Shown here in pieces: positions 48,379 through 61,208 of a stretch of 64,000 nt of DNA (its first letter is position 1; the number at the start of each line of letters is the position of its first letter). Made by a program: the position numbers and the translations under genes. Origin of the DNA: Scleromitrula shiraiana (taxonomy: Eukaryota > Ascomycota > Leotiomycetes > Helotiales > Sclerotiniaceae); contig JABELC010000002.1 in assembly GCA_028455995.1 (NCBI GenBank), positions 1,426,001-1,490,000 on the forward strand. The letters run 5' to 3'. The notes beneath the pieces are model-generated. The model was given only the letters and a program-made list of their open reading frames with translations, had not been told where the DNA came from and did no database searches.

Positions 48379-50311
48379 ATGACGGACTCAATCGATCAAC
48401 TGATAAGAAATGGAGATGTACAACCAAGGACACCCCGGAAAGAATATGATAACGCCTTTAATAGAACACTATCGCTGCCTCAATCGTCTGACCGACCCGA
48501 TAGTCATCGTGGGGAAAGTGCGCCTTCTCATCCATCAAGTCCAAAATCTACTGTTGGAAGCCACCGAGTCACGAGTTCGAGAGATACTGAGAGTAGCACT
48601 AAGGGTACAATACCGACGAGTGATGGGGGAAGCTTAATTAGTGGTAACGGTGGAAGAGGTATAAATGAAGCAGCAAACTTTGCCGACTTCTTTAGCCCCG
48701 AGGTTTTCCATATCGTTCTTCACAACCCTACCACAGCGCATCGGTTCTTGAAATTCTGTCAGAGTCGTTCTTGTTCTGAAAATCTTGAGTTCTTACAAAA
48801 GGTATGTTTATCGATCTAACTTTCTACGTACATGAGCTAAATATTGAAATTAGATTGATGAATACAATCGTCTAATCGACGAAACACAATGTCTTCTTTC
48901 CAACATATTGTCAACTTTCATCTTGCCCGACGCACCTCAAAAGATCAACATCCCACAATCTGATGTTCGACAATTATCCCAAGATGTCAAGACTGCTACA
49001 CGTACTATCCTTCCAGATTTGGAAGATATGTTCGTTTCTTCTCAAGAAAAAATTGAAAGATTATTAGCAACTGATATGTATCCACGCTTTGTCAAACATC
49101 AAGTCACTGCATCTGCTACTATGGCATTAGCAAGTGATAGGGAAAAGTATCCTGGGCTGGGTGATTGTTTCTGTATGACTAATCCAAGGTAAGATTCGAG
49201 TATCTCTGTTGTTAAGAACCCAACTAAACATGCCTAGGCGAGCGGATAATCCTATTGTTTATGCGTCGGATGGATTTGTTTCCGTTACTGGTTATACTCG
49301 AACAGATATAATTCCGCGAAACTGTCGATTCCTTCAAGGGTCCTATACCGACGGTCAAGCCACCAAAAGATTGAGAACCTCCATCGAGAATTGCGAAGAA
49401 ACCGTCGAACTTCTTCTCAATTACCGTAAAAATGGCGATCCATTCTGGAACCTTCTCTATGTATCTCCATTAATCGATGAAACAGGAGAAGTAAGATTTT
49501 TCCTCGGTGGTCAAATCAATTGCAGTACCACTATCCATAATCGTACCGACGTACTGAGGATATTGAGTATCAACAATGATGATACTGAGAGTGTCATTGA
49601 AGGAGTTCAAGAAAAAAGCCCAAGTATTAAGAGTAAGAAAGACTCGATACGAGATCCTAGTATCTACCCCAAAAGTTCATTCTTTAAAAGTTTCAAAAAG
49701 TACCAAGCCAATCCACTCAAAGTGAGGGATGAGGCTGGTATGGAAACAGAATTGATTGAGAAGATTGGGAAATTGCAGTTCAATAAACAGGTTGAGGCTT
49801 TCTATACTGCTTATTCGAAGGTTAGTCCTCTTGAGATACATCCCCGCCTATGTAGGCGGGGAAGACCAATAACACAAACCAACTAACAAATATAAAAATA
49901 CAGTATCTAGTACTAGAATACCAACCCCAAACCCAACATCTCCCCGTACGCTACTACTCCCCGGGTATGATCGACATGCTAGGACTCCACCTCCCCAATG
50001 GGGCCATAACCCCCATTCACAACAAAGAGATATTCCGCGTCTTTTCTGATCATTCACCCGCATCTGTATCACGGAGCTTGAAAAACATCGTGAGAGAGGA
50101 AATTAAAAATGGTAGAGCGGTTTCGGTAGAAACGGGTTTGTTGACTGGGTCTGAAGAGGTTAGGAAATCGGGGGGGTTCTTTGGGGGTGGTGAGGATAGG
50201 GGCGTTGTGGTTAGGAAGAAGGAGGAGAAGTATGTTTGTCATTTTACGCCGGTTAAGGATGAGGTTGGTGGGGTGCGGTGGGTGGTTTTGACTATTGCGC
50301 CAAAGGTGTGA
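48379..50311 (+). CDS. RGS-LOV blue-light photoreceptor (BcLOV4-type)
   Basis: Four exons, 48,379-48,801, 48,854-49,188, 49,238-49,820 and 49,904-50,311 (582 aa); introns 52, 49 and 83 nt. Order: disordered Ser/Pro-rich N-terminus (1-100); RGS domain (about 103-230: NFADFFSPEVFHIVLHNPTT, RFLKFCQSRSCSENLEFLQK, MYPRFVKHQ); LOV domain (about 240-350: NPIVYASDGFVSVTGYTRTD, NCRFLQG, NYRKNGDPFWNLLYVSPL, FFLGGQINCS); basic amphipathic segment (SSFFKSFKKYQANPLKVR); C-terminal PAS-like/DUF region. Cys282 in NCRFLQ is the expected photoadduct Cys for FMN. Established knowledge: fungal RGS-LOV proteins, described from Botrytis BcLOV4, move to anionic membranes in blue light through such a basic linker helix. 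The motif reads P-R-NCRFLQ where G-x-NCRFLQ is canonical. Confidence 0.92.
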
Positions 50312-51265
50312 TGGGATGATGGGGAAGGGGAAAAAGAGGTGGATCGTAATGGAAAGAGATGGGTTTGGAGGTTTGGATTGTTTTGGTATATGAGGCAGGC
50401 GTAGGGAATAATTTAATAGTATATGGATGGAGTATATTTAGTGATACCCACTTGTAGGAAAGGCATTTTTGGAATCTAGAAAACTTAGGGAGGGATCAAC
50501 CATGCAACCAAATAGTCTTTTCTCACCTCAATCGACCTATATCGTTTATGTTCCTCCTTATATGATTATTGATATGTCCTTCTGGTAAATGGAGAATGCT
50601 AAATTCATGTCATACAAAGGACATAATACAAATGAATATCCTAACATTTATACAAACATAACCTATACAAACCTCAAGAGGCTATGAGCTGTCAAACGTC
50701 TCAATTTTATACAAGATCTACATAATAATAGTTCAATTGTCCTTCTGGAAGGTGACGAATGAGCTAATACACAACTTGTTGATTTGAGTTCATACCTCTA
50801 GATAGTAAGTAGTGTTCTGCAGTTCGTAGCCCATATTCGCTCGAAATCAAAGTGTCGTAAGATGAGGGAGACTAGTACTAATTCCATAATTCCTAGACCT
50901 CCATCAAAATATTATTAGATATGAGATCAATCACTTTTGGATCGTTGTCTCAGGATAAAATACAAAGCAAGGGATGAATAAGAAGGGGGAAAAAGCGATA
51001 TATATATTGCAAGCAAAAAACATATAGATTTCCTCGGCTTTGAGTGAATAGTGAAGGATACCCCCTATTCCTCAACCGGCTACCGAGTAGAACTACAATG
51101 TCCAATTCAATGGGCTATATCAAATCTTTGAAACGTATTATGATGTTAGAACAAATATGCTACTCTATGTCATTCTCAATGAGTTTGAAATCTTTATCCT
51201 TTCTTCCAATAGCAAAACAGCTTCATGTACCTAGATTACAACACATTCCTCAACAAAAACAACTA
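50312..51265. other. Intergenic, no gene seen
   Basis: 3' flank of the RGS-LOV gene and 5' flank of the tRNA. Confidence 0.6.
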
Positions 51266-51347
51266 GGCGTGATGGCAGAGTGGTCTAATGCGATAGACTA
51301 GAAATCTATTCTCTTCGGAGGCGCAGGTTCAAATCCTGCTCACGTCG
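51266..51347 (+). tRNA. tRNA-Ser (anticodon AGA)
   Basis: Acceptor GGCGTGA pairs with TCACGTC (one G-U pair), discriminator G. D-arm region GGCAGAGTGGTCTAATGC, anticodon stem ATAGA/TCTAT with loop CTAGAAA (AGA at 51,300-51,302), a long variable arm (TCTCTTCGGAGGC region) as in type II tRNAs, and T-arm GCAGG-TTCAAAT-CCTGC. 82 nt, no intron. Internal A and B boxes (TGGCAGAGTGG, GGTTCAAATCC) act as the Pol III promoter. Confidence 0.95.
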
Positions 51348-52434
51348 TTCTTGAGAAGATTCAATATAACTTCAAAATTATCTTTTTAATTTTTTGATAT
51401 CTGTTATTTTTGGGGGATGGGGGGTTTTACAGAAGGTAGGAAGGAAAGAAGGGAGTTTCTTCGTAGCGTTATTTTTATGCATGTGATCAAGGTGGGGTTA
51501 TGAAATGGGGTTAATTCCTTTTTGATACTAGTGTAAGGTTGAGGGAATATTCCGGTGGGTCGGGCTTTGATGCAGGGCTACATAAATGTTTATTAGGTTG
51601 TGACAACATCATTCATTGACTACCCGGGGAATACATACACAGTAGACAATGTGTAGATTAGCTAATTAAGTTATATTTTTATCACTCATTCAGTTGAATC
51701 CGAATAACTGAATTTTCTTACGCCCGTTTGTTTACTTCAAATATCTATTGCTTTATTATTCCCTCGAATTGAACTCTTCTTGCATTCCATACGTCCGTAC
51801 CTACGGATGATCCTACCCGAAGGTCCATCCCTATCCCAATTCAATTAATGTGGAGTGGAAATCCATAATGCAGCATAGTATCTGAACGGTTATCCTGAAC
51901 AAGCTCTAGAGATATCATTAGTGATCCTACATGCAATTCATAAACCCCGTCACCAGCTATACCAAACATGATATGCTAATCTCCTCTACATGTACATACC
52001 GGTACGCCTAAGCAGGTACAGATATACCGACGTGGCGGAGCCGGCAAAGTAAAACTCTGTACAACAACGTGGCTAAGAACCAAAAAGAACAGAACCATCT
52101 TGCGCATCTGAAATACAATATGGCCTGTTTTTACAGGAAGTATTTCTGCCTCCACCTTTAATTCTCAAGTTCTGCTGGCAATTTGGGGTTTATATTTCGT
52201 CCGGCCGTATATCGTATTTGATTTGAGCATGGAGATTTTAGACGCCATGGACATTCCGCGCCTCAGGAATGGAGTAATCGCATGAAGATTGCATGTATAA
52301 ACTTTCGACAGATTCTCATGGGCCAAGAATTATATTCAGATTTCTCATCCTCATATCAATCCAACTCATTTCATTTCATTTCATATCATCTCATCTTGTC
52401 TTTCTCCAAATATCATCCATTCATCTAATCAACC
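51348..52434. other. Intergenic, promoter side of FAD monooxygenase
   Basis: No gene. CATTTCATTT-type repeats occur just before the start codon (52,368-52,395). Confidence 0.55.
51383..51396 (+). terminator. Pol III terminator T-run after tRNA-Ser
   Basis: TTTTT at 51,383-51,387 followed by a second T-run about 36-48 nt beyond the tRNA 3' end, the first T5 or longer run downstream. Confidence 0.55.
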
Positions 52435-53916
52435 ATGTCTTCATCAACTTCCACAAAAGTCATTATCATCGGTGCTGGTATTGCCGGTCCCGTGATCGCA
52501 CTTCTCCTCAAGAAGAAAGGTTACACACCCATTGTTGTTGAGAAAGTAAGACAACTAGGTGATGCCGGTGCTTCATTGATGATGCAACCAAATGGGTATG
52601 TAGTTTTAACTTATTGAAATATTTTCGATATCATGATGAATATAACTAACGACATAATATGCTAGACTCAAAGTGCTCACCTTGCTTGGGCTCGAAAAGG
52701 CTGTAATAGATGCCGCGCCCGCAGCTGGAGAATCCTGGGATAAATTCTACACGGGAGAAGTCCTAGGAGGTTCTACACTTCTCGCTAGTTTGAAGGGAAA
52801 ATATGGTGTACCAGCCTGTGGAGCCAAACGAACCAATTTCAACTTAGCTTTGAAACAGGCGTTATTGGATGAGCAGATTGAATTGCATGAAGGGTGGAAA
52901 TTAGCTGATATCGAAGAGTCAGAAGATTCCGTTACAGCTGTCTCAACTGATGGAAAGAGAATTGAAGGATCTTTCCTCATTGGTTGTGATGGTATTAGAG
53001 CTCAATCGAGAGCTATCTTACTCAAGCGACAAGGTGTCGAAGAACCAGAGGCTTCATATACTGGATTAATACAGGTATGTGTTTACAATTTCCAGATCCA
53101 GCATAATATCAACACACTCCACAGACAGCAGGAATGTCACCCACACCCCCCTCCCTAAAAGATCACCCCACCATGCTAAACCTTTACGGCCCCTCCGCCC
53201 ACGCCGTCATCTACCCCGTCTCCTACACAACTACTTCCTGGGCCATCACGCAACGAACCTCAATCGAAGAAAAAGAAACCTGGAAACAAGCCGATCCCTC
53301 CGAACTCGAGAACCTAAAATCCACCCTTGGTGAAGACTTCAAAGAGTGGAATAATACCGTTCTTCCCGAACTCATCGGTAGCGCCGAGAGATTAATCAAA
53401 TATGGTTTGTTTGATCGTCCGAGTATGAGTCCGGAGAATTGGTATGGGGGAAGATGTGTTCTTATTGGGGATGCGGCACATCCTACTAGTCCTCATTTGG
53501 GACAGGGTGCTAATCAAGCTATGTATGTTTTATTTTTCTTCCTTCTCTTTTTCTTCCACTCTTTGAATTCTTCCCCCCCCCCTCAGTTTTTAACTTATCC
53601 ATTATCCACTAACCCCCAAAACAGGGAAGATTGCTACCACCTTCAACGACTCCTCCCCATAGCCCCCTCCACCTTCCTCACCACCCCAGAACTCATCCAA
53701 ATCTTCTCCTCCTTCGCCGCACTCCGCCAACCAAGAACCTCGGCTTTAGTGGCGGGCGCAAGAGCCCAGGGCGAGAGGAGAGTAGTCGAGGCCGGTCCGG
53801 CTACGGAGGAGAGAAACGAATTCTTGAGGAATATTTGGAAGGACGAGGGGAAGCATATCGAGAGTTATGATAGGATTTTGAGGGAGCCTTTTGATTTGAA
53901 GGCGGGGGGTCAGTGA
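52435..53916 (+). CDS. FAD-dependent aromatic-ring monooxygenase (salicylate hydroxylase-like)
   Basis: Four exons, 52,435-52,595, 52,666-53,074, 53,125-53,522 and 53,625-53,916 (419 aa); introns 70, 50, 50-100 nt range, all GT-AG. Group A flavoprotein monooxygenase using NAD(P)H and O2. Seen: VIIIGAGIAGPVIALLLKKK (GxGxxG, residues 9-28), FLIGCDGIRAQSR (the DG motif), CVLIGDAAHPTSPHLGQGAN (GD motif at about 305, ribityl/pyrophosphate contact), NQAMEDCYHLQRLLP. Exon 3 onward shifts to GC-rich codons. No cluster partners nearby, so the substrate is unknown. A free-standing catabolic or detoxifying role is likely. Confidence 0.9.
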
Positions 53917-55545
53917 GTAGGTGAGTAGGTGAGTAGATGAGCAGATAGTGGATTAGGGAAATTCAGACGGGGATGAATGTGGAAAGTGGGATGGAGTGAG
54001 TAGATTGGGGTTAGGATACATACCCGGGTGTATATACAATACCCATTGTGGGATTTAAATAAGTGATTAATGGGTTGTCGAGTACAATACCGTGCATCAG
54101 AGGAGCAAAGGATGAAAAACTATTGACTGCCAGATTGAGAGCGCTTATATGCATAATGAGTGTTATTCCTGCTCGCATCATAGCACAAGAAAATAATCAC
54201 ATCACAATATTGTTTACACGTATGCTATATCCTACGCTAGGGAACTAAGATCTACAGTAGAATATCCCCTCCTCCAACCCTTAATTAGATACGCTTAGAG
54301 CTCTAAGCGAATTTCTTCTCTTCACTATCTTTCCCCTGATTGACTGCAAATTCCTCTTTCTCTCTCTCTTGCCACATTAAAAATAACAGGACGATGTTGC
54401 ATGTATATATATATATCCATTCACCACAATCGTGTATCTATCTACCAAAATCTATCCAATACAGATTTTACTATAATAGCCCAATAGTTCGCTCGCCCTC
54501 TCACTCTCAGTCATCCCAATCGATTCCAAAAATATCCTCGTAACCTTGAATGTGGCTATGAATATGAACATGGCTCTGGAACAAAGTCCTCATCCCATCA
54601 TCTCAGCACAATGTACACAACAAATCAAGAGAAAAGAAAGATCGTATTTATGTTTAAGAAGAAGTTTTATGTTTTTTGTATACAGTACACACTAGCATAA
54701 TATCATCCATCTTCCACTACCTAACTATTTGCTTTTTCCTCCAAGTTTTCTCCTCTATCTAATCTGATTTAAGCTTTATTTCCATCCCATCTAACCACAA
54801 CATCCAGCAAAATATCGTTCTCTCATCCCACTATCCCTCAGTCCAATCATCCACTGCATTTGCTTTCATTTTCTCGCAACTGAAACTTAAACACACTGGC
54901 CTCCATCTCTCCATACCCCAACTTCCATTTCAGCCATAACTAATCGACAAATGAGTCATAGATGAAATGAAGAAGAAAACACACCAAAGACGAAAAACAT
55001 AGTTCGGCAACCTGCTGCAAAAAAAGTATCCATGCTTCAATCTTATCTCATACCATCCATCGTGTTTCCTCATTCTCCTCCCCCATCTCCAATGACTAGC
55101 ATTGCATTGAAACTTAAAAGTCACAGCTATCCAGTGCGGCCACCATGCTCCTCCGTCTACTCAATAAACTATTTCTATGAAAAGAAAGGTATCTCAAAAG
55201 AAAGTTGTCCATAGATACACATTACTGTTATTAGCTTATGTAATATGTGTAGGTGTTGATATCGTTTTCAATGCGACGAATTCCTTTGAAACAAAAATAA
55301 GAAAAACAAAAAAAAAACCATCGTAAAAGTGCAAATCATTGCTTTTTATATTCACAAATAATTTGCAGGAGAATCGAAAAAATTGTTGAAAGCATTTGCT
55401 CCATTCGATGGAGACGATCTGTGCAGAACTTCTCAACTCAATTCCCAATGCATCATAACTGAAACCTATTTTTTTTTCGAAACGAGGATGAAATTCGAAT
55501 AAACGCAATTCATCAAGCGTTGGTGTTTTCTTAATAGGTACATTT
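53917..55545. other. Intergenic, no gene seen
   Basis: Between convergent genes. Starts with a GTGAGTAG tandem run (53,914-53,945); 54,280-55,200 is pyrimidine-rich on the plus strand with few G. No gene. Confidence 0.55.
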
Positions 55546-57881
55546 TTACAAGGCCTGACCGGGAACAGGCTTACGCTCCAAAGGACTTCGGACATTTGGA
55601 GGAGATGAAGCAACATTTATTTGAGGAACAGGGTTGATTGGCGATGCATTGGTAGGGCTAGATTGTTGGAGTTCATCTTCTGCAACTGATCCACTACGAG
55701 CACGCCCGTCGTTTACCATTGGCTTTTGACTTGGCTGGTGACCTAAAGGAGTCTCTGGTCGTGCCTCAATCTGAGGGCGTTGTTGATTCATCTGTCTTGG
55801 TTGACCTTGTGGAGTCATCGGTCTTGGCTGTCCCTGTGGAGTCATTGGTCGACCTTGAGGAATCATTGGACGTTGTGGATTATGGCCCTGGGGAGTCACT
55901 GGTAGTTGTGGATTATGGCCCTGAGGAGTCATGGGGCGTTGTTGGGGTCCTTGAGGAGTCATTGGTCGGCCTTGCGGTGTCATTGGTCGTTGTTGGTGTG
56001 GAGGACCTTGAGGATTCATTGGTCTGTTACCAGCTGGCGACAATGATCGAGGAGGGCCTTGCATCATTCCAGGTCCACGGGGGAACCCTGGTCCGTTAGG
56101 CATCATTGGACCTTGGGGTGTCATTGGGCGTTGACCATTACGTGGACCATTTGGTGTCATAGTTCGATTGCTTGATGGAGATGATGGGTATGGTGGTTGG
56201 TTGCTTGGAATGCGAGGTAGGGCTTGGTTCATGTTTGGAGGCATTTGTTGTTGTTGTTGAGGAATTCGCATGCCAGGTGGGGGAGGACCACGGGGACCAT
56301 TTTGTGGATTGCGCTTGACTGGACGAGTAGAGAGACAAGTTCGAGGAACAACACCTTGTGCGGAGCGATCAAGACGAATGCAAAGTGCCTAATGAATTTA
56401 GTATATATCCTTACTAAAGGATTCAACGAACTTACCCATCCATCATCATACTCATGTAACACCTTAATCAAGTCACCAGCTCTTAGCTCAAGTTCATCAT
56501 CCATAGAGGGTACAAAATCAAGTTGAACGCGGTGAGTAGGAGAATTATCAGGACCGCCAGCTGCAGCTATGGCAATACCTGTGGGACTTTGTGCTGGACC
56601 CAATGTGCTTCCTGAAGCATTGCTGAATTCAGAGGCAGTAGGACTTGTTGGGGCCTTAACGTTGTTAGCCGAAGTGGTGAAATCCATTGGCTTGGAACCC
56701 TTTTCACGAATTGAAGCACCGCGCGCCAGACCGACAGGTTTGACAGGAGTAGGATTAGGAGATGGGGCAGGAGAATTGGTAGCAGATTTGACAGTGCTAG
56801 CTGTTGTATCGCCAATAGTACTGGCTGTAGCAATGGCAGAGGCGGTCATCGCTTCGGCGCCGAAGTTCGTCTCATCTACAACTGCAGGACCCTTGGTATT
56901 TGGTGTATCGATAGTTTCAGCATAGTTTCCAAAAGGATTTTTTTCAGCTGGGGTTTCAAATGGATTGCTTTTCGGTTCTTGAGCTTGAGATCCAAAGGTA
57001 GTCACGGGACGTTCTGATAAACTAGTTGGGGTGCCAGGTACTGGCGTCAAAGCATTCATTCTCCCTGGAGCCAATTGAGCTTGTCCTTTTTCACTCGTAA
57101 CATTAGATCCACCATTGCCGTATGGCAAGAACTGAGTAACAGGTCGAAGGGATAGGCGAGGGGCGGTTAAAGAGGTGCGAGCCGAGCGAGTGCTTGCTGA
57201 GCGCTGGATTTCAGCTTGAGCTTGAGCTTGAGCGCGGTACGCATCAGCCTTCTCATCAGGGACACGTTCTTTTTGGGCAGCTGCCTTCTTTTTCCTGACG
57301 AAAAATAGTACGAAAGAAAGCGCAGCTCCAATTAACAAGATCAGTCCAATTGCTACCCCTGCCTTGCTTCCGGCACTCATACCACTCGAACTCGAATCCG
57401 ATGTAGAACTTGCAGTAGAACTTGCAGCAGAACTTGCAGTAGATGATGCATTAGATGAGGAAGCGGTTGCCGTGACTGATTGTGAAGTTGAGTGAGTTGC
57501 AGCGCCTGTAGCAACAAGAAGAGCTAATGAAGTTGGAGCAGAAGAAGTTGGGATAATGGAGGTTGGAAGATCTGAACCGGAAATGGATGTTTTTAGAGTT
57601 GTCTGAGTATCGGTGTCGAGCGTTGCATCTTGATTCTCTTTCGAAGAAGTCGGGGTTGTCTGGGCTTGAGTTTGGGTTGGAATGGATTGAGAATCATCTT
57701 GTCCCATGGTGGAATAACCAGCAATTGAACCAGAAAATGTTTTAGAAGCTGTCACATAGACAACCGAGACGATAGTCTGTTGATCTGGATCTCTGATTTC
57801 GAGCGGTGCTGCAATGACATCTTCTTGGTGTAATTCTGCGCGCCGCGCATGGCGAGCATGATGATGTGAACGACCCTTCAT
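55546..57881 (-). CDS. Single-pass membrane protein with cytoplasmic SH3 domain and TPQG repeats
   Basis: Two exons, complement of 56,436-57,881 and 55,546-56,388 (762 aa); intron 47 nt (GTAAGT...ATTAG) placed inside the SH3 domain at DDGW|ALCIR. Order: basic His-rich N-terminus; Ser/Thr-rich outer segment (about 60-170); membrane helix (about 175-198, GVAIGLILLIGAALSFVLFF) followed by RKKK, giving cytoplasmic C-terminus; disordered linker; SH3 (about 455-510, HRVQLDFVPSMDDELELRAG, DLIKVLHEYDDGWALCIRL, QGVVPRTCL); then a Pro/Gln-rich tail with seven TPQG units (RPMTPQG). No clear signal peptide at the start, so insertion may use the membrane helix itself. Layout resembles Mid2/Fus1-type wall or fusion sensors (inference). 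Confidence 0.83.
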
Positions 57882-58396
57882 CTTTCAAATCGAGATCGAT
57901 TATTTTGGATTGAATATCGCAGTATTTGGTGGGTGGAACGAGAATGTAGATTCGATTATATTTGAGGTTTCGGATTGGGGTAGTTCTGAGGAATTATTGC
58001 AATTATTGACAGTATTGACGTGGCATTGAAAGATTCGAATGAAAGTGAAGGTAGAGGTGAAAGGTGATGGCAACAATAAGGGTGAAAGGGTAGTAACTGA
58101 TGAGTATTTCTTCTATCGGTTATGAAAAGAATGTAATTAATTATTGAATTGCTTCTCGATTCGTGCTTCGTGCCTCTTATTTTGTAAGGAGGGTTAGATT
58201 AATTGTCGTTTGTATGGTAAGTGGTATTAATAAAACAATTTGACAATTAATCAATTTGTTTATTTGTGTAGTTGTTTATTTGTTTATTTGTTTATTCATT
58301 TACTTCCTCTTCTTTCGTCGATAAATGAAGGACGACGATAGATCAATTAAAAGTAGGAAGAGTTCCCAATGGATATGAAAGAGTGAAGAAGGAATG
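57882..58396. promoter_or_regulatory. Upstream region of the SH3 membrane protein gene
   Basis: Long leader/promoter with a GTTTATTTGTTTATTT-type run near 58,260-58,300. No specific element assigned. Confidence 0.4.
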
Positions 58397-58405
58397 GGGG
58401 TATGA

Positions 58406-58442
<37 letters not shown>

Positions 58443-58509
58443 ACAATAATGAGAGTGTGATGATGGGTTAAAGAAAAGAGCGACAACGGTGAAAAGGGGA
58501 TCAAGAGAG

Positions 58510-58542
<33 letters not shown>

Positions 58543-58690
58543 TAAGTAAGGTGAGAGAATAGGAAAGAAGCACAGAGCAGAAATGGTTCGTTGGTTCGTT
58601 TCGTTTCGTTTCGTTTCGTTTGATGGAGTGCGGAGAAGGGAAACTTGATCACACTTGATCACACTTGATCACCCTTGATCACCCTTGTAA
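58397..58690. repeat. Cluster of four microsatellites
   Basis: In close succession: (GGGTAT)n at 58,397-58,441, (GTAA)n at 58,511-58,552, (TTTCG)n at 58,594-58,621, and a 10-mer CTTGATCACA repeat at 58,643-58,687. All lie upstream of the SH3 membrane protein gene. Confidence 0.9.
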
Positions 58691-59047
58691 TGATGGATAC
58701 CAAGAAAATGGTTAGCTCATTTTTAATTTCATTTCTTAACTTACCATATTTAGTCAAAGTGGAAAGGTATGAGTTTACTCTAGTTTACTCTAGTTTAATC
58801 TAGTTTAATCTTAATGAAGATAAGCTTCAGGTACGAACTTCCATTTAGTCTTATATAATTATTTAATTGGTTAAAGAATAAAATTAAAGAGTTACATTCA
58901 CCAAGGTTAAATTATGATAAGATATATTTAACCTAGGTACGCGGCCTTACTGTATCCACCTGACAGGAACCAAAAGAATGGACGGACCTTGAATTTTTAA
59001 ATTTGAAAAATAATATATGAGAATGAGGTTTTCCAAGGTCTGTTAAG

Positions 59048-59190
59048 AGTGAGTGAATGAGTGAGTGAGTGAGTGAATGAGTGAATGAACCATACGTACT
59101 ATGATTTATGCATTATCATAGATAGTATATCTTCAATCATATCATATCATATCATATCATTCCATACCATATCATTTCATACCATATCAT
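59048..59190. repeat. (GAGT)n and (ATCAT)n microsatellites
   Basis: (GAGTGAAT/GAGT)n at 59,048-59,089 and (ATCAT)n at 59,136-59,190. Confidence 0.85.
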
Positions 59191-60110
59191 GGTCCACGTA
59201 TGTAAAAAGATAGTAAATCATGTCGTGTACTTCGTATATAAGTGCGCAATTATATTTCATAATCCACTTCATCTTTCCTGTTTGAAAAAAGACACTTTCC
59301 TGTACTTTGGGGTTCAGATTCAAGATCAGAGAGAGGTGTGTGCGTATGGAAGTACAGAAACTCGTGACCATCATACAGTGCTGAACTCCATATTACCTGC
59401 GCCAGCATGAACAGTTAAAATCCGTTCATCCGATGTAGATTTTATGAAATCCTTTTCATCCCAAATTCCTCCATTTCTTATTACTGTACATCCATCATCC
59501 ACAGTGGTACTGTACACTTCTCAACCTCAACAGGAGCAATAAACTTCTTCTATTCTCGTGTTCTTTTCATTCCATTCATGAATCTCACCTTCGCACTTTC
59601 AAAACTCCAAGCCATACCATCGTCGCACAATAGACACTTAGTACTCCCGATACTGTAATCAAAGTTATCTACTGTCGATCCAGAGACTTTCCAGGTTAGT
59701 TAGCAACAAGCCAACAACAAAACACAACGTATCCGATAAGTCACGCACGGACAGGATTAACAAATATTCCTTACTCAGCATAAAAAGGTGGGCGAGATTG
59801 ATTTATACATACTCAGTATATCTATCTAAGCCAGTTTAAGTAAAGTCACTTGTTCTGCAATTCCTATCTGGAGAAATGATCTGTCAAGTCACAAGTGTGG
59901 TGATGTCCATAGGTGGTGGTGCAGCATTGGCGATCCATGCGTGAGCTCAACCCCACCAACCAAATTCGTTTTTTTTTTGTTGTACCTGCATTTGCATGTG
60001 CATATCCATGAACATTCGAATATTCATTCATAACCTTGGTATGCAAATCAAGTCGAATCTGTTATTTGATGATCTTGAGCTTCTTCATTGATACCCAACT
60101 AGCCGTTAAT

Positions 60111-60140
60111 ACTCACTCACTCACTCACTCACTCACTCAT
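60111..60140. repeat. (ACTC)n microsatellite
   Basis: Seven copies of ACTC on the plus strand. Confidence 0.9.
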
Positions 60141-61163
60141 CTTATCGACGGTTCAATGCATCTTCAGAAAACACATTTCCCTATAGAAATGATGATAATC
60201 ATCACCAAAATCCTATATCGGTAATATGGCAGTACCAGTACGAAATCCCGTCTGAATTCTAACCTCCAGTATTCGAAAATCCATGCCAAGGTGCTACAGT
60301 AGATCATTTCACTTTTAACAGACAAGGTGAGCTTGTTCGTGTGCTGACCCCCTTTACCAAGGCTTCGTTTACCGTATCAGGTATGTAATACCTAACAATT
60401 GGAGTCACGGTTTCACACTCCAAAACTAGTGATAAATCTGCTATAGAATAGAATAATCAAGTGTTAAGTTCAATGGACGTGAGAAAAATAAAGCATGTAA
60501 GTAGATATTACTACTCGTACTAATTACATGTCAGTCCCAGACTTTAGTTTGATATGAAGTTTTATTTTTCTAATACAAGTATATCTAATTATCACTTTCA
60601 GCCAAATTATTAGTTTGAACACCCACCGGACAGTAATCGCAAACTTCAAAAGAAACGAGAGGACCTAGCTTCTAGTAGACTCACTCAGGTTGACTTTTCT
60701 TAGGTTCTTCCAATCGACTTCTATGATCCATCTATGAATTCCATTTGCTCAAAACAAGATCTAAAGTGATAACTAAAGGCAATTTATCTCGAAAACTTAA
60801 ATCTCCTCATGCCATTGCCGTACAGTACAATACACAACAATTCTATACGAATCAATTCATTGATTCATTTCACACACATCATACTCGAGTAATGTCATTA
60901 TCTACTTATTATAACTTAACACCCACTTAGAACATAGAGACAGCAGCAGGTTCAAGACCACATAGTTATAGTACCATTCTACATCGCCCCAATGAGATGA
61001 TAGATATAGGCATTATAATCATCATCCTCAAAAAAAGAGAATACCCATCTACTTCTTTACGTCCATAACCAACCATAATTGCAGACTTTCTATTGTACTA
61101 ACTAGTAGACGGGATGAGATGGAGATATATCTATAAACACAAAAGCAATCAAACAACAGAAAT

Positions 61164-61208
61164 TTCCCTTCCCCTTTCCCTTTCCCTTTCCCTTTCCCTT
61201 CCCCTTTT
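61164..61208. repeat. (CCCTTT)n microsatellite
   Basis: Hexanucleotide run of CCCTTT with CCCCTTT variants; unlike the TTAGGG fungal telomere repeat. Confidence 0.88.

Noticed and set aside
25440..57881. A secondary-metabolite or defence gene cluster
   Set aside because: Neighbouring genes are unrelated housekeeping, secreted or signalling functions; no polyketide synthase, peptide synthetase, terpene cyclase, transporter or cluster regulator is present, and no NLR-type gene.
61164..61208. (CCCTTT)n as a telomere-like repeat
   Set aside because: Fungal telomeres are usually TTAGGG; this is an internal six-base microsatellite and is followed by ordinary sequence.
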